DNA of 64,000 nt, taken from positions 15,207,272 through 15,271,271 of the forward strand of contig CM042179.1 in NCBI GenBank assembly GCA_023376005.1, in the 5' to 3' direction. Position numbers and translations under genes: made by a program. This DNA comes from Doryteuthis pealeii (taxonomy: Eukaryota; Mollusca; Cephalopoda; Myopsida; Loliginidae). Positions 45,172-59,000 of this stretch are shown one piece after another. The notes under the pieces were generated by a model. It was given only the letters and a program-made list of their open reading frames with translations. It was not told where the DNA came from and did no database searches. Each line of letters starts with the position of its first letter. Position 1 is the stretch's first letter.

Positions 45172-45432
45172 TTTCACTAGCGATAGACAAGTAGATTGTT
45201 TGCATCACAAGGTTCTGGATTCGATACCGGCCTCGTCACCTCAGCGTATGAGTAACACAGGGATCTGTGCGGTAAAGTGAAGGAGCTGATAGTAGATGTG
45301 GCGATCTACTATCAGCTCCTCTCTTTACCGCACAGATCCCTGTGTTACTCATGCGCTGAGGTGACGAGGGCCGGTATCGAATCCAGAACCTTGTGATTAC
45401 TAGGCAGATGCTCTATCGACTAAATCGTAGTA
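45172..45432. repeat. Two SINE family A copies in an inverted hairpin
   Basis: A plus-strand partial copy (GGTTCTGGATTCGATACCGG ... AAGGAGCTGATAGTAG) meets a minus-strand copy around 45300. The minus-strand arm extends to the A-box head near 45425 (plus: GATGCTCTATCGACTAAATC). The arms of about 120 bp are almost perfect complements with almost no loop. Confidence 0.9.
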
Positions 45433-45529
45433 TCACAAAGGAAACCTAAGTCACAATCCAAATTAAAACGTTTTTCGTCAGCTGTCGAGGTATACTAGTA
45501 ACGAGACAAGGGAGTTTCATTCATTCCGT

Positions 45530-45650
45530 TTGCAAGTTAGTCTCATGGATCCATTATTATTGAATCGCGAGCTCGATCGCTGGATGCCTCATACTGGATG
45601 CCTTGTTTTACACCCAACCTGTGGCGAACTGGTTGGGTAAATACCTACCA
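45530..45650 (+). repeat. SINE family C, 5' truncated
   Basis: GCAAGTTAGTCTCATGGATC, then GAATCGCGAGCTCGATCGC and the tail GTGGCGAACTGGTTGGGTAA. Confidence 0.7.
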
Positions 45651-45836
45651 GGTGGCAAGAGAGAGAGAGTCGTGTGAGTCTGTGCTGGCTCTCAGTGTGG
45701 CATGATGATGATGATGATGATATATTCATATTTCTGGTTTCAGATTTACATAAAATCCTGGCAATTTTGCTTTAAAAGAAAATTAACTCTTTTTTAAAAA
45801 TAATCTATGTCTGTATTTATTTAAGGGCGATACTGT

Positions 45837-46022
45837 ATGTAGTTACTCAAGCCTTCCACCATGGATAGGATTTGAAACGGGTTTAAATTCAAAGTTTTTC
45901 TTCTAGACTGAACTACTATTTACCCATAGTTAGTGGTGAAGAGAGGGAATCACAAGTAGTCTCGTTCAGGATTTGAATTCGGGTCACCGTGTCTATTTCG
46001 TAAGACAATAACCGTTACACAT
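45837..46022 (-). repeat. SINE family B
   Basis: Minus-strand head near 46020 (plus: ACCGTTACACATC) and family body (plus: CAGGATTTGAATTCGGGTCA). Confidence 0.75.
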
Positions 46023-46042
46023 CTAAGAATGATACTATAATT

Positions 46043-46235
46043 CAGAGGCTCTCAACCGGGGCCCACATTCCCCCCCGGAACAATATGATTTTTTTGGTCC
46101 AGACAAGCAAAGAGATTTTAATCATAAAAATTCAATGGAATTTTAAAACATCAAATGGCTAAGGGGGGGTCCATCATAGTAAATAGGAATCAAAGGGTTC
46201 CATGGGTTGAAAAAAAAAAGGTTGAGAAACCACTA
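46043..46235. mobile_element. hAT-type MITE
   Basis: The left end CAGAGGCTCTCAACCGGGGC and the right end (minus) TAGTGGTTTCTCAACCTTTT are both versions of the widespread CAGTGGTTCTCAACC hAT terminus. The body has a G-rich AAGGGGGGGTCC run. A possible 8 bp target duplication is degraded. Confidence 0.75.
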
Positions 46236-47500
46236 CTCTAAGGGACAAAAAAATAAACATAAAGTTTGATTTGTCTTATAAAACTGATGAAAATGTCGTT
46301 GAGAATTACCGTATATAGATGATAAATCTTTATCGATTTAGATCTTTTAAAATTTTCTTCGTGATTTGAACGATATTGTTAATTTCTTTGTGTCTGCTTT
46401 TTTTAAAAAAAAAACTTCTTTAAGCTTTTGAATCAATAACAGTTATGGCAAATTTGTATTTTTCTTTTCATACGAATAGATTCGAATATCTGTGGTTGTT
46501 AACCTCTTTGTGTAAACGTGCATTTCTAATTTCCTCTTATACCCTCTTATCCTCTGCTTTGATCACTGAGCTCTTAGAAATTTTCCCTGAAAGAAATCTC
46601 GTGATAATTCCTTTACATAACAATGGCCATTGAGAGAAAGAGCTTATTTTATTCTAGTGTGAACAAATTTTTTCTACTTGAATCTGTTGTACTACGCGTC
46701 GGCATTTGCAATTAAAGAAAAATGTTGATACAGATATGAGACCAATTATCTTTACTCAAACAATATTTTGATAATGTTTGTACCAATAAACAGCAAAAGT
46801 TTCATCATTTATTTTCTTCTAATCAGCATTTGTACTTTCACACTAATTATCTAGTTGTTTTCATAATTTTCTAAAGTCAACAAGCAACGTGACATTAAAG
46901 CCACACTCGTATCAAAACTGATAGCTTTAATTCTATTAATATTATTATATTAATAATTAATTTCTTTCTTTCAGTGAACCTGACGAGAGAAGTCAGGTTT
47001 CTTGAAGGGTATAAATATTAACTGTCTATTCAGGAGTTCTTGTTGATAATTGCGGTTTTGCGGTTGTGTTCTCTACTGAGACAGGGTCGTCTCTGATGGC
47101 TGAGGCATTGTCCGGCTGATGGATAACGGACCAATCCCGAAGGATATCCTCTCTGCAGAGCTTTCGTTTAGTAAGAGACAGATCGGTCGCCCGGACCGCC
47201 CTTGGTGGCGACAGGCTCTCCGTAGCGGACTGTTCATGTCTGAAGTCACACTGGCGCAACACCATGAAGGCTTTTTTTTTAAACATTGGACTTCATAGTC
47301 ACAGGAGGGGCTGTAACTTCAGAAGCACAAAATTATATAGTATTCCGAGACTGCAATGCCGATGATTAATAATTAACAATTGCAATTAAAACCTGGATGT
47401 TTCAACATTCAGTAGTGGTAAGCAAACTTGTTTTTGCAGATTATTATTCTAATCATTGTTTGTTTTTCACACCAGTTTTAACCGGTGTTTTTTTTTTTTC
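46236..47500. other. No recognised gene
   Basis: Open frames of up to 86 codons. One at 47026-47286, minus, is GC-richer than its surroundings, but no frame carries a recognisable domain. Confidence 0.4.
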
Positions 47501-47509
47501 ATTAGAGCC

Positions 47510-47700
47510 TGACAGCAAAACTCTTCAAACCTCCAGAGCTCTTCTAAATATGCTAACTAATTTTAAAAGTGCTGTAGTCTGGTTGGTCTTGATTCTTCCT
47601 CTGATCTCCAGTTCCATCAATATCTTCTCCAGACTTCTGGAACTATGACAAGGACTCCAACTATAATGGGTATCACCGTTACTTTCATGTTCTACAGTTA
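47510..47700 (-). pseudogene. LINE C-terminal tail (endonuclease-type), inverted copy
   Basis: The minus strand reads NMKVTVIPIIVGVLVIVPE and, after a frameshift, SLEKILMELEIRGR ... TTALLKLVSIFRRALEV. This corresponds to the family ending VIPVVIGALGxIPKxLxKxLxxIGI ... KAALLGTARILRKVL that closes a LINE polyprotein with a restriction-like endonuclease. The clade is inferred from memory of the family. Confidence 0.65.
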
Positions 47701-47774
47701 TTAAGCAAATGTAGAAAACTAGCACAACAGAAATACAAAACTAGGCACAACTGGGTTGGAAAGGTGATCAACTG

Positions 47775-48155
47775 GGAATTGTGCAAAAAAAACTAAATTT
47801 TGGCCATACAACAAAATGGTATGTGCATAAACCAGAATCTCTTATTGAGAATGAAACACATAAAATTCTCTGGGACTTTGAGATAAAGATGGATCACCTT
47901 ATGCCAGCTAGAAGACCAGACCTTGTATTGATTAACAAAAAAAAAAGAGAACTTGTCATCATGTAGATTTTGCAGTTCCAGCAGATCATAGGGTGAAGAT
48001 GAAGGAAATAAAAAAGTATGACAAATACCTGGTTAGTGTCAGAGAATTGAAAAAGCTAAGGAATATGAGGGTCAAAGTAATACCAATTGTAGGAACAGTC
48101 CTAGTATCACCGTTTGTCACTTTGTCAGCTTCTGCTAAGATCAAGGTACTTTTTA
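47775..48155 (+). pseudogene. LINE restriction-like endonuclease domain relic
   Basis: Encodes KWYVHKPESLIENETHKILW, then DFEIKMDHLMPARRPDLVLI. After a frameshift it continues DFAVPADHRVKMKEIKKYDK and NMRVKVIPIVGTVLVSP. The HxPxxxxENxxxKILWDF, RRPD and AVPxDxR sequence of motifs is the restriction-like endonuclease region. Two frameshifts or stops make it non-functional. Confidence 0.75.
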
Positions 48156-49299
48156 AATTTTAGCTTTCTTTTATTTTCACTCTTTGATCCGATGGAACGG
48201 CAAAAATCCACTAGGTGACAAGTTATTTTCTTTTTGTTAATTAACACCAGATCAGCTCTTCTGTTCGGGATTGGGTGATGTGTTTGTTTCTCAAAGTCCC
48301 CATAGCATTTTTATGTGGTCTACTTTCTATGACAGATTCTGGTTTGTACAAATACCATTTGACAGTATGACCAATTTTAGTCCTGATAATCTAGCCAGGA
48401 ACCTCGCTATTAGATGTAGTATTATATTATATTCAGGGTACTGTAGAATTTGACTTCCATTATTCGCTTATTGTTCTGAAATATTCATATTTTACTGTTT
48501 CTTTCATCCATGTTTTCTTTGATGGTATCTGCTTCTAAGATCCCCACTTATTTGTTGCTTTCTTTTTTCTGATGAATGTTTTGACGCTTTTTTTAATTGG
48601 ATAATTCTATTCTTTCTGTTGTTTCGTTTTTTCCTCTCCAATTCCAAATCCATCCATATGTCTTGTCTGAAGATTATAACAGTTTCTATTAGTCTTTTCA
48701 AATCTCTTTGTTTTTGACAAATCATTTTACATCATCTATGATCATGAGGGGGTTAACCTGTGAATAATCAAGATAGTCAGTTCTTCTAGAAAATGTATCG
48801 TTGTAGATTTTGTTTGATTGTTTTGTGTTATAAGACGTGTTGGGAATCCACCACTGAAACTTATAGACTCTGCGTGGGCGCATGGATTAAAGTCAGCCAA
48901 TCAACAGAATACGTGGTTAGTTAATTATTTAATCGCCGATTTGAAAACCGTTTATTGCACGTATTCGCTTCTGGTGAACGGATATGCAGCCAAGGACTCT
49001 ACATAACCAAATGATTCTTCACTAAGGATCGGTCACTGCTTAACACAAGGATCTCCCACTGTAAAGTACTCTCACTTGAAGCCTAAAAATGGCTATAAAA
49101 AATCGTAACAGTTTTACTTCAGCTAGACTTCTACCTTCCCGTTGATAGTTCCAATTCTTCAGTTTCCTATTGCTTTTTGTCATGAATTTCCTACTAGAGT
49201 TAAACATGTTCAAAATATTTGTAAACCTTTCTGTAAGTCTATTTATCCTTCATAGATTTTTTTTCTTATTTTTACTTTTTTTTATAATTTACTAACCCT
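48156..49299. other. No recognised gene
   Basis: Runs up to the N gap. A Lys/Arg-rich minus-strand frame at 48504-48725 may be more LINE sequence but has no diagnostic motif. Confidence 0.4.
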
Positions 49300-49399
49300 N
49301 NNNNNNNNNNNNNNNNNNNNNNNNNNNNNNNNNNNNNNNNNNNNNNNNNNNNNNNNNNNNNNNNNNNNNNNNNNNNNNNNNNNNNNNNNNNNNNNNNNN
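49300..49399. other. Assembly gap (100 N)
   Basis: Exactly 100 N, the usual placeholder for a gap of unknown size. Confidence 1.
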
Positions 49400-52300
49400 T
49401 ATATAATAGAATTTAATTTCCAAACTCACACCAACAAATGGAAGCGCGTAGTGTAATGGTTAAATCATGGGAAATAGACTTGTTGCCCCGATTTCAAATC
49501 CTGAACGTGGAAATTTGCATTTTACTTAGCGCTATACCCTTGGGATAGGCATAAATTCTATCTCCCTCCACTGTGGGGTAAATAGTAGGTCAGACTGGCT
49601 CTTAACCTTGGCTTAGGCAACTGATGTCAACTTAGTTGAATTTCGATATAGTTGCTCGATTTTTGGTGATTTGTTTCGGGCGGATGAATTTTTATTTTTG
49701 ACAAAAGGAATAGATAAAAATTTATTTTCTAGTTCTGAATTAATTCAAGAAGAAACCTCCTAAATTCCTCGCGATTAATCCAAATTCCTTAACACGCAGT
49801 AAACTGAAATAGGGAAGTGGTTATGTCCGCCCTGTGCCTGGGGCGTTAGAATGCACCACGGCACCGGCTGCAGAGGGGTAAGGGACTCCCATGGGGCCAC
49901 CTGTTGGCACGTGGGTGGCGACCGTGATGCTTAAGGATAGAGCCCAGGTGGATGAGCAGTTCATGACATCAATACTCCACTTTGGCCCTATCTTGGCTAG
50001 ACGGGCGGTCGAGGGCCCCCTCCGCATCATCGGCGGGTCACGTTCAAGCCTAGCACCTATATGATTTTCCCAACCCTATGCCCTTATGGCAAGCCCCAGC
50101 CCCTTTTTTATCAATAGGGCCTGCTAGAATGCGGGGGCTGCGGGTCTACATTGCCTGGGGAATGACCGTTAAACTCTATCTGATGCCGTGAGGCCAGTTT
50201 TGGAGGTTTGGGGAATGTGGAGCACCCTTCATCACCATTGCTTCCTAGTCCACTCTGACCGAGTGGTAGTACCTGTTAGGGTCCATCTAATGGTTAATAG
50301 AAAATGTATTATAAAAAAAAATTGTATTATCCATAAGAATTGGTTTATTTCAAAACTGTTCGGCATTAAATGACCCACTGAGGCTGAATATTGCCGCAAA
50401 ACATAAAAAAAAGAAAAAAATGGGTATGTGAGGTGGGTATCTACGCAGTTTTAAAATATTTACTACTTTATCAAGTTTCATTAATAAAAAATTGTACTCA
50501 TAAATATAGACTAAATTATAATTACTATATAAATAAGCTACGGTAGGGAAATATTTATGCTGAACATCGTTGCTGAGCACATCCGAGGAAATTCGGGAGC
50601 GGGTGAAGATGTGACGCGGATTACCGAAAGGCAGAACTTCTGTAGGCTGTAAGTTAGGGTTCTCAAGACAACAGGTGGACCTGTGTAGGAATTGGTATCC
50701 GAATACCGATAACGACCACCGTAGACTTTCATAGATAATGGGAAGACAAATTGCTTAAGGCGATTTGGGTCAGCATGGAAAAGAAAGGGCGAGAACCAAA
50801 TGAAGTGTGCATTTGCGACAGCCATGTGAAAAAACATTAGACAAAATGAACCAATAAAGGACTAAATAAATATGGATGTTATAGTATAAATAGAATTAAT
50901 ATAACTAGCGCGACAGTTAATATACCACAGAATGATAATTCAATTATTACGTGTTTGATTATGTTTACTTGAGAGCTATTGCTCAATGTAATATTTTAAT
51001 ATGTAAAAAGTATTAATATCTTGATTTAACTATTTCTCACTCATTGTTCCTTCTTTCTTATCATCTTTTTAATGTTCGATGAAGCAGATTAGCCTTATTA
51101 CTCCCGCGCTCAACCCATTTCTCTATCTTCCCCCAAATGTCTTCTTTCTTTCTTTCTTTCTTTCTTTCTATTATTACATTCCGTAGCGCTTGTCCTGTTT
51201 TCCCTTTCTTTTCTTTATATAAAACGAATGGTCCATTATTTAGGCTGAGGTGACCGATGCTTTTAAGAAATAAGAATTCGGCGGATAAGCGACACAAAAA
51301 GCCAGGGGGGAAAATTTTTTTAAATTTACATTTCATCTTGGACGATGTTGATAAAAGGATTACGGAACATGAGCAATTAATCTATATACAGCAAGAGGTA
51401 AAGTAATTCTCAGTGTGTGTGTGTGTGTGTGGGGGGGTTGCCATTATACCTCATGAAGTGGATATATTACAAAAAAAATAAATAAAATACCCACCAGTGC
51501 TCCGGAATCCCTTGCTATACTGCGTTCATTTGCACATTCGTTATGGAGCCTAGCCGAAAATCTCTAATAAATGCGGAATCTTCAGGGTGTCAGTCATTTT
51601 TTTATTTGTATTACCTAAAGCCGTCAGGCTGACTCCATGAGCAAATTAAAAAAATATTACCGGGGCCGATCCAAAATCGCAATCCTGAAATTTGGAGGCC
51701 CAAATTTTATACTACAATGTTCTCATCAATGTTTTAATTTGATTTTTTGCAACGAATTTTTTTCTACAATTATAGGGTGTCCATAAAGTCTTTTACAAAC
51801 TTTAAAAAAAGTATTAGAAAATCAATGAACAAGAACATATGTGGAAATTATAACGATACTATAATAATAAGCAGCATGACAAGAAAATCCGAGTACCGTC
51901 TGAATATATCGTCGTGAACTAATGGTTCCCCATGTCGTAGGTGTATTAAATGAAAGGCAAATTAACTTTAATATACTCCTCATTTTTTATAATTTCCACA
52001 TATTTGTCTGTTCATATTATTTCTATACTTTTTTAAAGTGTAATACAGGACTTTATGGACACCCTATATGAACAAAAAAATTCGTTCAAAATATTAAATA
52101 TAAATTTGCCTCATTATACACCTCTACATGGGGAACCGATTAGTTGCACACGTATATTTAAGACGGGTACTCGATTCTTGTCATGCTCGCTATAGCCCAA
52201 GAGCCTCATCAATGTTTTCAATGGTATCAGTGATCATTGTTTAGTCAGTAATGTACGTATTTTGTTCGATACACAACATCTTTAGCATAACCCCACAGAA

Positions 52301-52789
52301 AGAAGTTACAAGGGATGATATCTGGAGAACGAGGTAAAGAGACTTTATGGACACTGTACATTTAAGTGTCATTTTTTGGGCCAAGTCCTCAAGTCAAGAG
52401 TCCTCCGTGGATTTAGCTTGATTTGCCGACTGAAGCGAGGCTTTTAAGCTAGTATAAGATAGCCCTACAGTAATTAGTTCCCATATCAGCGGCCTCCGTG
52501 CAAGCTAGTACTCGCAGATCAATACTAATGGCGAATTCGATACCCCATACCTACGACCTTGCATATACGTCTACCCTTGGCTAACGGAGGTGGATAAAAT
52601 CCCGTGTTATGGTTAGCAAGCGAGATCGCAGATCCAATAACCAATAAAAGCGAGTTCTATCCTCGTTAATTCTTATTACTGCGTCATATCCTACCATGCG
52701 TGAACGGTTGGGGTAATACGGACTTAGATCCCAAATAACCATTTCATCACTGCACATGATCAAAGATATTAAAAAGGTATCGATCATCA

Positions 52790-52829
<40 letters not shown>

Positions 52830-53020
52830 AGGCGTGCCAACTTGCATAGATTCCTTTGACTATCTCTCACAATCCTTCCTTTCGATCATCACTCTTGTAA
52901 GTCGTTTAGATTGCGCACACAGTGTCTGTGCAGAAGCTTGATGAATATAGGTTATCGCAGTCCATTGAAAACGCCGCTTATAAGTTACGTCTCTTAACTT
53001 TCAAGTAGAGGCTAGCACGT
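49400..53020 (-). repeat. Noisy inverted copy of about 24146-27790 (probable assembly artefact)
   Basis: Read on the minus strand this follows the earlier block in order. SINE B head at 49441 matches 27752. Repeat R at 49800-50290 matches 27365-26875. The GC block at 50540-50840 matches 26640-26320. The palindromic mariner element at 51770-52075 and the transposase tail at 52090-52350 match 25400-24815. The SINE C pair at 52500-52710 and the LINE L4 tail with (CAT)n at 52780-53020 complete it. Differences are mostly single-base gains and losses scattered evenly. Confidence 0.9.
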
Positions 53021-56000
53021 TCTGATGAGATGATTGATGATGATGATGATGATGATGATGTGATGATGATACCTTTTTATATCTTTGATCATGGCAGTGA
53101 TTGTGAAAATGGTTATTTGGGATCTTTAAGTCCGTATGTACCCAACCCGTTCACCATGGTGGATATGACGCAAGTATAAGACATTAAACGAGGATAAATC
53201 GCTATTTATTTGGTTATGGAATCTGCGATACTCGGCTGCTAACCATTACACCACGGATATTTATCCCAACCCGTTAGCCAAGGGTAGGACTCATATGCAA
53301 GGGTCGTAGGTATGGGGTATCGAATTGTCGCATTAGTAATTGATCTTGCGAGACTAGCTTGCACGGGAGGCCTGAATGGGAACTATTATATACTGTAGGG
53401 CTATATTTAAGACTAGCTTAAAGAGCCCTCGCTATCATCGGCAATGCAAACTAAATTCCCAAGAGGACTCTTGACTTGAGGACTGGCCAAAAATGACACT
53501 TAATGTACAGGGTGTCCATAAAGTCTCTTTACCTCGTTCTCCAGATATCACTCCCTTTAAACTTCTTTCGTGGGGTATGCTAAAGTTGTGTATCGAACAA
53601 AGATCGGTAACATTACTGACCTAAACCAAATGAGTTCACTGATACCATTGAAACATTGATGAGGCTCTGCTATAGCGAGCATACAAGAAATCGAGTAAGT
53701 TACCGTCCTTAATATAACGTCGTGCAACTAATGTTCCCCATGTAGAGGTGTATAAATGAGGCAAATTTAATTTAAATATTTTGCAACGTAATTTGTTTGT
53801 GTCAATTGATAGGGTGTCCATAAAGCTGTTTACAACTTTAAAAAACAGTATTAGAAAATCAACATGAACAGAACCAAATATTGTTGAAATATATAACAAA
53901 ATGAGAGTATATTAAGTTTATTGTGCCTCATTAACTACACCTCGACATGGGGAACCATTTAGTTGCACGACGATATTAAGACGGGTACTTCGATTTCTTG
54001 TCAATGCTTCGCTAGTATATTTATATCGTTATAATTTCCACATATGTGTCTGTTCATTTGATGTTTCAATACTTTTTTAAGTGTAAACAGACTTAGGGAC
54101 ACCCTATATTTGTAGAAAAAAATTCGTTTGCAAAAAAAATCAACATTTAAAGAAATGAGAACAATTTAGGTAAATTAAAAATTTCGCATTCAAAATTTCA
54201 GGCTATTGCGATTTGGATTCGGCCCGGAAATATTTTAATTTGCTCATGGAGCAGCCTGACGGCCTTAGGAATACCAAATAAAAAAAATGACTGACACCCT
54301 GAAATTCGCATTTATAGAGATTTTCGCTAGGCTCCATTAAGAATGTGCAAAATGAACCAGTATAGCAAGGGGATCCGGACACTGGGGTATTAATATTTTT
54401 GTAAATATATCCACTTCATATGGATTAATTGCACCCCCCCACACCACAGCACACACTACTGAAGAAATACTTACTCTTGCGTGATAATAGATTAATCTCA
54501 TGTTCCGTATATCTTTATCAACATCGTCCAAGATGAAATGTAAAATTTAAATTCTGCTTATTTGGGTCGCTTATCCGCCGAATTCTTATTCTTACAAGCA
54601 TCCGTCACCTTTCAGCTAAAAATGGACCATTCCGTTTTTTATTTATAAAGAAAGAAAGGGAAAGAAACAGACAAGCGATACGGAAATGATAATAAGAAAG
54701 AAAGAAGAAAGAAAAAAAGAAGACATTTGGGGAAAGATAGGAGAAATGCCGGTTGAGCGCGGGCGAAGTATAAGGCTAAATCTGCTTCAGTCGACATAAT
54801 AAAAAGATGAATAGAAGAAAGGAAAAATGAGTGAGAAATAGTAAAATTCAAGATTATTATACTTTTTACATATTAAATTTACACAATAGCATCTCAGTAA
54901 ACATTCAACACCACGTTTAATAATTGAATACATTCATGTGTATATATGTCCGGCTAGTTATAATTTAATTCATATTATATATAACATCCATATTTATTTT
55001 AGTCCTTTATTGGTCAATTTTGCTAATGTTTTTTTGTCACATCGCTCCAAAATGCACTTTCATTGCGTTCTCGCCTTCTTTTCATGTGACCAAATCGCTA
55101 AACATTTTGTCTTCCCATTTATCATGAAAGTCTACCGTGTGGTCGTTATCGGTATCTCGGGGATACCAATCAAGTACACAGGTCCACCTGTTGTCGTGAG
55201 AACCCTACTTACAGCCTAGCAGGAAGTTCTGCTTTCGGAATCCGCAGGCACATCCTTCACTCCGCTCCCGAATTTCCTCGATGTGCTCACGCAACGATGT
55301 TCCAGCATTGAAATATTTCCCTAGCCGTAAGCTATAAATTAATATAGTAATTATAATTTAGTCTATATTATGGTACAATTTTTATTAATGAAACTTGATC
55401 AAGATAGCGCTAATATTTTAAAACTGCGCTAGACTACCCAACCTCACATACCCACTTTTTTTCTTTTTTTATGTTTTGCGGCATATCAGCCTCAGTGGTC
55501 ATTTAATGCCGAAACAGTTTTTGAAAATCATACCAATTCTTATGAAAATACAATTTTTCTTTATAAATATTTTTCTATTAACCATTCGATGGGACCCTAA
55601 AACGGTACTACCACTTTCCGGGTCAGAGTGGACTAGAAAGCAATGGTCGATGAAGGGGTGCTCCACATTCCCCAACCTCCAAAACTGGAACCCTGCACCA
55701 TTCAGATAGAGTTAACGTCTTCCCAGGACATGTAGACCCGCAAGCCATCCGCCTTCTAGCACCACATTATGATAAAAAGGGGCTGGGGCTTTCCATTAAG
55801 GGCAATAGGGTGGGAAAATTTCATATAGGTGCTAGGGCTTGACGTGACCAGCCGATGATCGGCAGGGGGCCTCTCCCGACCGCCCGTCTAGCCAAGATAG
55901 CGGCCAAAGTGGAGATTATTGCATTCATGAACTGCTCATCCAACCTGGCTCTATCCGTAAAGCACTCACGGGCGCACACCCACCGGCCAACAGGTGGCCC

Positions 56001-59000
56001 CATGGGGAGTCTTACCCTCTGCAGATGTGCAGTCGGTGCATTAACGCCCAGGCGACAGGCGCGGACATAACACTCCCCTATTTCCAGATTTTGACGGCGT
56101 GTAACGGAATTTCTGGATTAATCCAGAGGAATATTAGGACGGTTTTCTGAAATTAATTCAGAACTTAGAAATAAATTTTATCTTAGTTCACTTTTGTCAA
56201 AAATAAAAAATTCATACCGCCGGCCCGAACAAAACACAAAAATCGAGCAACTATTATCGGAAATTAACTTAGTTTGACAATCAGTTATGCCTAACCAAGG
56301 TTAAAAGAGCCCAGTCTAGACCTACTATTACCCACAGCTGGAGGATGAGTAGAATTTAGCCTTCCCAAGGTTAATTAGCGCTAAGTAAAAATGCAATTTC
56401 ACGTTCAGGATTTGAATTCGGGGCAAACAAAGTTTCTATTTCCCATGACTTTAAACCATACACTACGCGCTTCCATTGTTTTGTAGAGTTGGAAATTAAT
56501 TCTTATATACTACTATATATATTATAATTCATGCACAAGACACATACACATACACATACATAGGTACATTACAACATACATACATACACACACACACACA
56601 CAATATATATATAGTTTTATTTTCTTAAACTTGTACGAATTGAAATTTACTGCAAAAATTGTATCAACTAGAAGCGGCTACCGACGTCGCCTGCGTAGAG
56701 GGTGGGGATAAAGGATAGTCTCGCAGTATCAATTATTATTGAATCGCAAGTTGGGATTCCCGTAGGATGCTCTATTAAAATCTCTACGTAAAAAAGACAT
56801 TGCGTTAATTCAACACTTTGAAAAGAAACAATCAATGTCTCCTATTTAAATAGATATATGCAAAAAAAAAAAAAAAAAAATGCTATTATCATTTAAATTT
56901 ATTTTTTTAATTATCTTACGAATATAAATCTAAATTTCTTCATTGTTTTGTTCACAAATCAAGATCTGGTGTAAGTGTAATGTGTTATATATTTACTTGT
57001 CATAATTGTTTTATTTCATAGTTTCCCCCGAACATACATACACACACACAAACTGCCCTTTTTATATATGTATAGATAGATAGATGTATACTTTTACTGC
57101 GATCTGTGCAAAGCCTCAAACAAGAGGTATTCTTTACTGCGTGAATGCTTATTTTATGTAAAGTTTCGAAGATGATTTGGGGGAAGATCTCTCTACCTCT
57201 TGTCCGTTGTCGTTCATTTTTAAAATATGAAAACCATTCATCGTTAGTTTGTTTCTTCCACAAACGCGTTCGCTGTGCAGATAATTCCTTGTTTGATTTT
57301 TGAACCACCACAGTTTGAAAAATACAATAGTTAGGATGTTAAATCACTGCGATAAAATAAACGTTGTAACTGTAGTATTTTGGGTATCCTATTGAGCGTG
57401 GAACTTATTCATACTACACCGGCGTTAAGTAAAACAACCGCCTTATTGGTAACACTTCGTAATAAACCATAATATTACAGACCCGCCATAATGAGTAACA
57501 CGTGTGTTGTTATTTGATGTGCTCTAGATGATTTGTAACAATCCTTTATACAAACAAAAGATTTACAATTACTGTTTATCAATATCTAAATTAGAAAGTG
57601 TGGAAATTATTCAATTAACTGTAAAGCCCATAAATCGAATGCGGCGGAACTCCACTTGACCCCAATCTAATGTTAAAATTGGATAGAGTTCTAAGGAAGA
57701 TCTACACATTAATATTTCGATTATTGCATTGGGAAAGAACATTACAATAATTGCTCCGTAATGATGTTTGAAATCATTCTATCTTCGAGATTAATCCTAC
57801 CTTGATAGACCATTTTTGGTCAAATTTTACCTGCCTGAACATACCTAGATTAAATTAACAAATGCCAATAGATCTAACGAAAGAAAATGATTTCACCACT
57901 AAATAAAAAAAAATGATATCCCGCAGAACCTATTGTTTACAAATATTATATGTTATAATTTGTTGACAAACCCTGTAGCGTGATATGAGGCCGTTGGGTT
58001 TGAGATCAGAAAGTGGAAATTTGCCAGTAACGGTATACAGCTCTCTGATCCCTAGAGTGCAAAACACGTAAACTAGTAGTTTTTAGATTTTAGTTTAAAC
58101 CTGACTTGTGTTGAAGCAGAGGCAGACGTGCTTCTGCGAGGTTGATATCTCATCTGGCGGGAAAAGAACCGATGAGCCTAATAAAAAGCTTGATCAGAAA
58201 TGTCTTGTGAATTAATAATTTCAATGACTAAAATACGAAGCCCTTAGAAGAAAGTCCTAGCAAAAAGTTGTCGGCCAGAGAAGAAGAGGAACAGCCAGAC
58301 AAGCTAGCAAGAAGCCAAGGTAAGATCTCCAACAAGCAAGTCTCTTAATACCCTCTCTATCATCTGAGAACTCTCTGAAGTACTCTCTCATGTATATACC
58401 CATGAAGGGATATAACACCTTTACCTATCAGACTTTCGCAGATGATTTAAGCACTTTTTGCAAAATACACCAGCTCAAAAATCTCTGCTGTTATAGTCTG
58501 GAGTAGGTAGGCAAAAGGCATTTAATCTCTACATGAAACACTTAGTGCTTATCCTACATAATGGGTAATCCCCAAATCCTCATACATACGAGGAGTATTA
58601 GCTGACTGAGTGTCTTTATACCCACTAGCAGTAGTTAACTCTCCACGGCGCTGGCGAGTGTTGTGTTTTGTTAATGTTATAAAGATCCCTTTTCATTTCC
58701 CAACCTCTGTTGGATTTCTCATTTAGTAACCTTTGTTACAACATAAGTACACCCTAACCATTTATTTTATATAAAATGTTCATTTTTTTTACCCCACACA
58801 CCAGTATTTCTTATTTCTAATGAAACATTTATGCCTCTTATTAAGGATCATACCCAACTGCAGTGAAATTGTAACATAATTTTTAAATAATATGTTTAGT
58901 CTAAAAGATATACCATTATAGAATTTTGCGAAAGGGTTTACTATTTTGAATCACTACATACTTGACAATTTGGTCACAGAGTTTCAGTGCTGTCGAGTTT

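Noticed and set aside
48818..49006. 62-codon open frame before the gap
   Set aside because: No recognisable similarity, no supporting signals.
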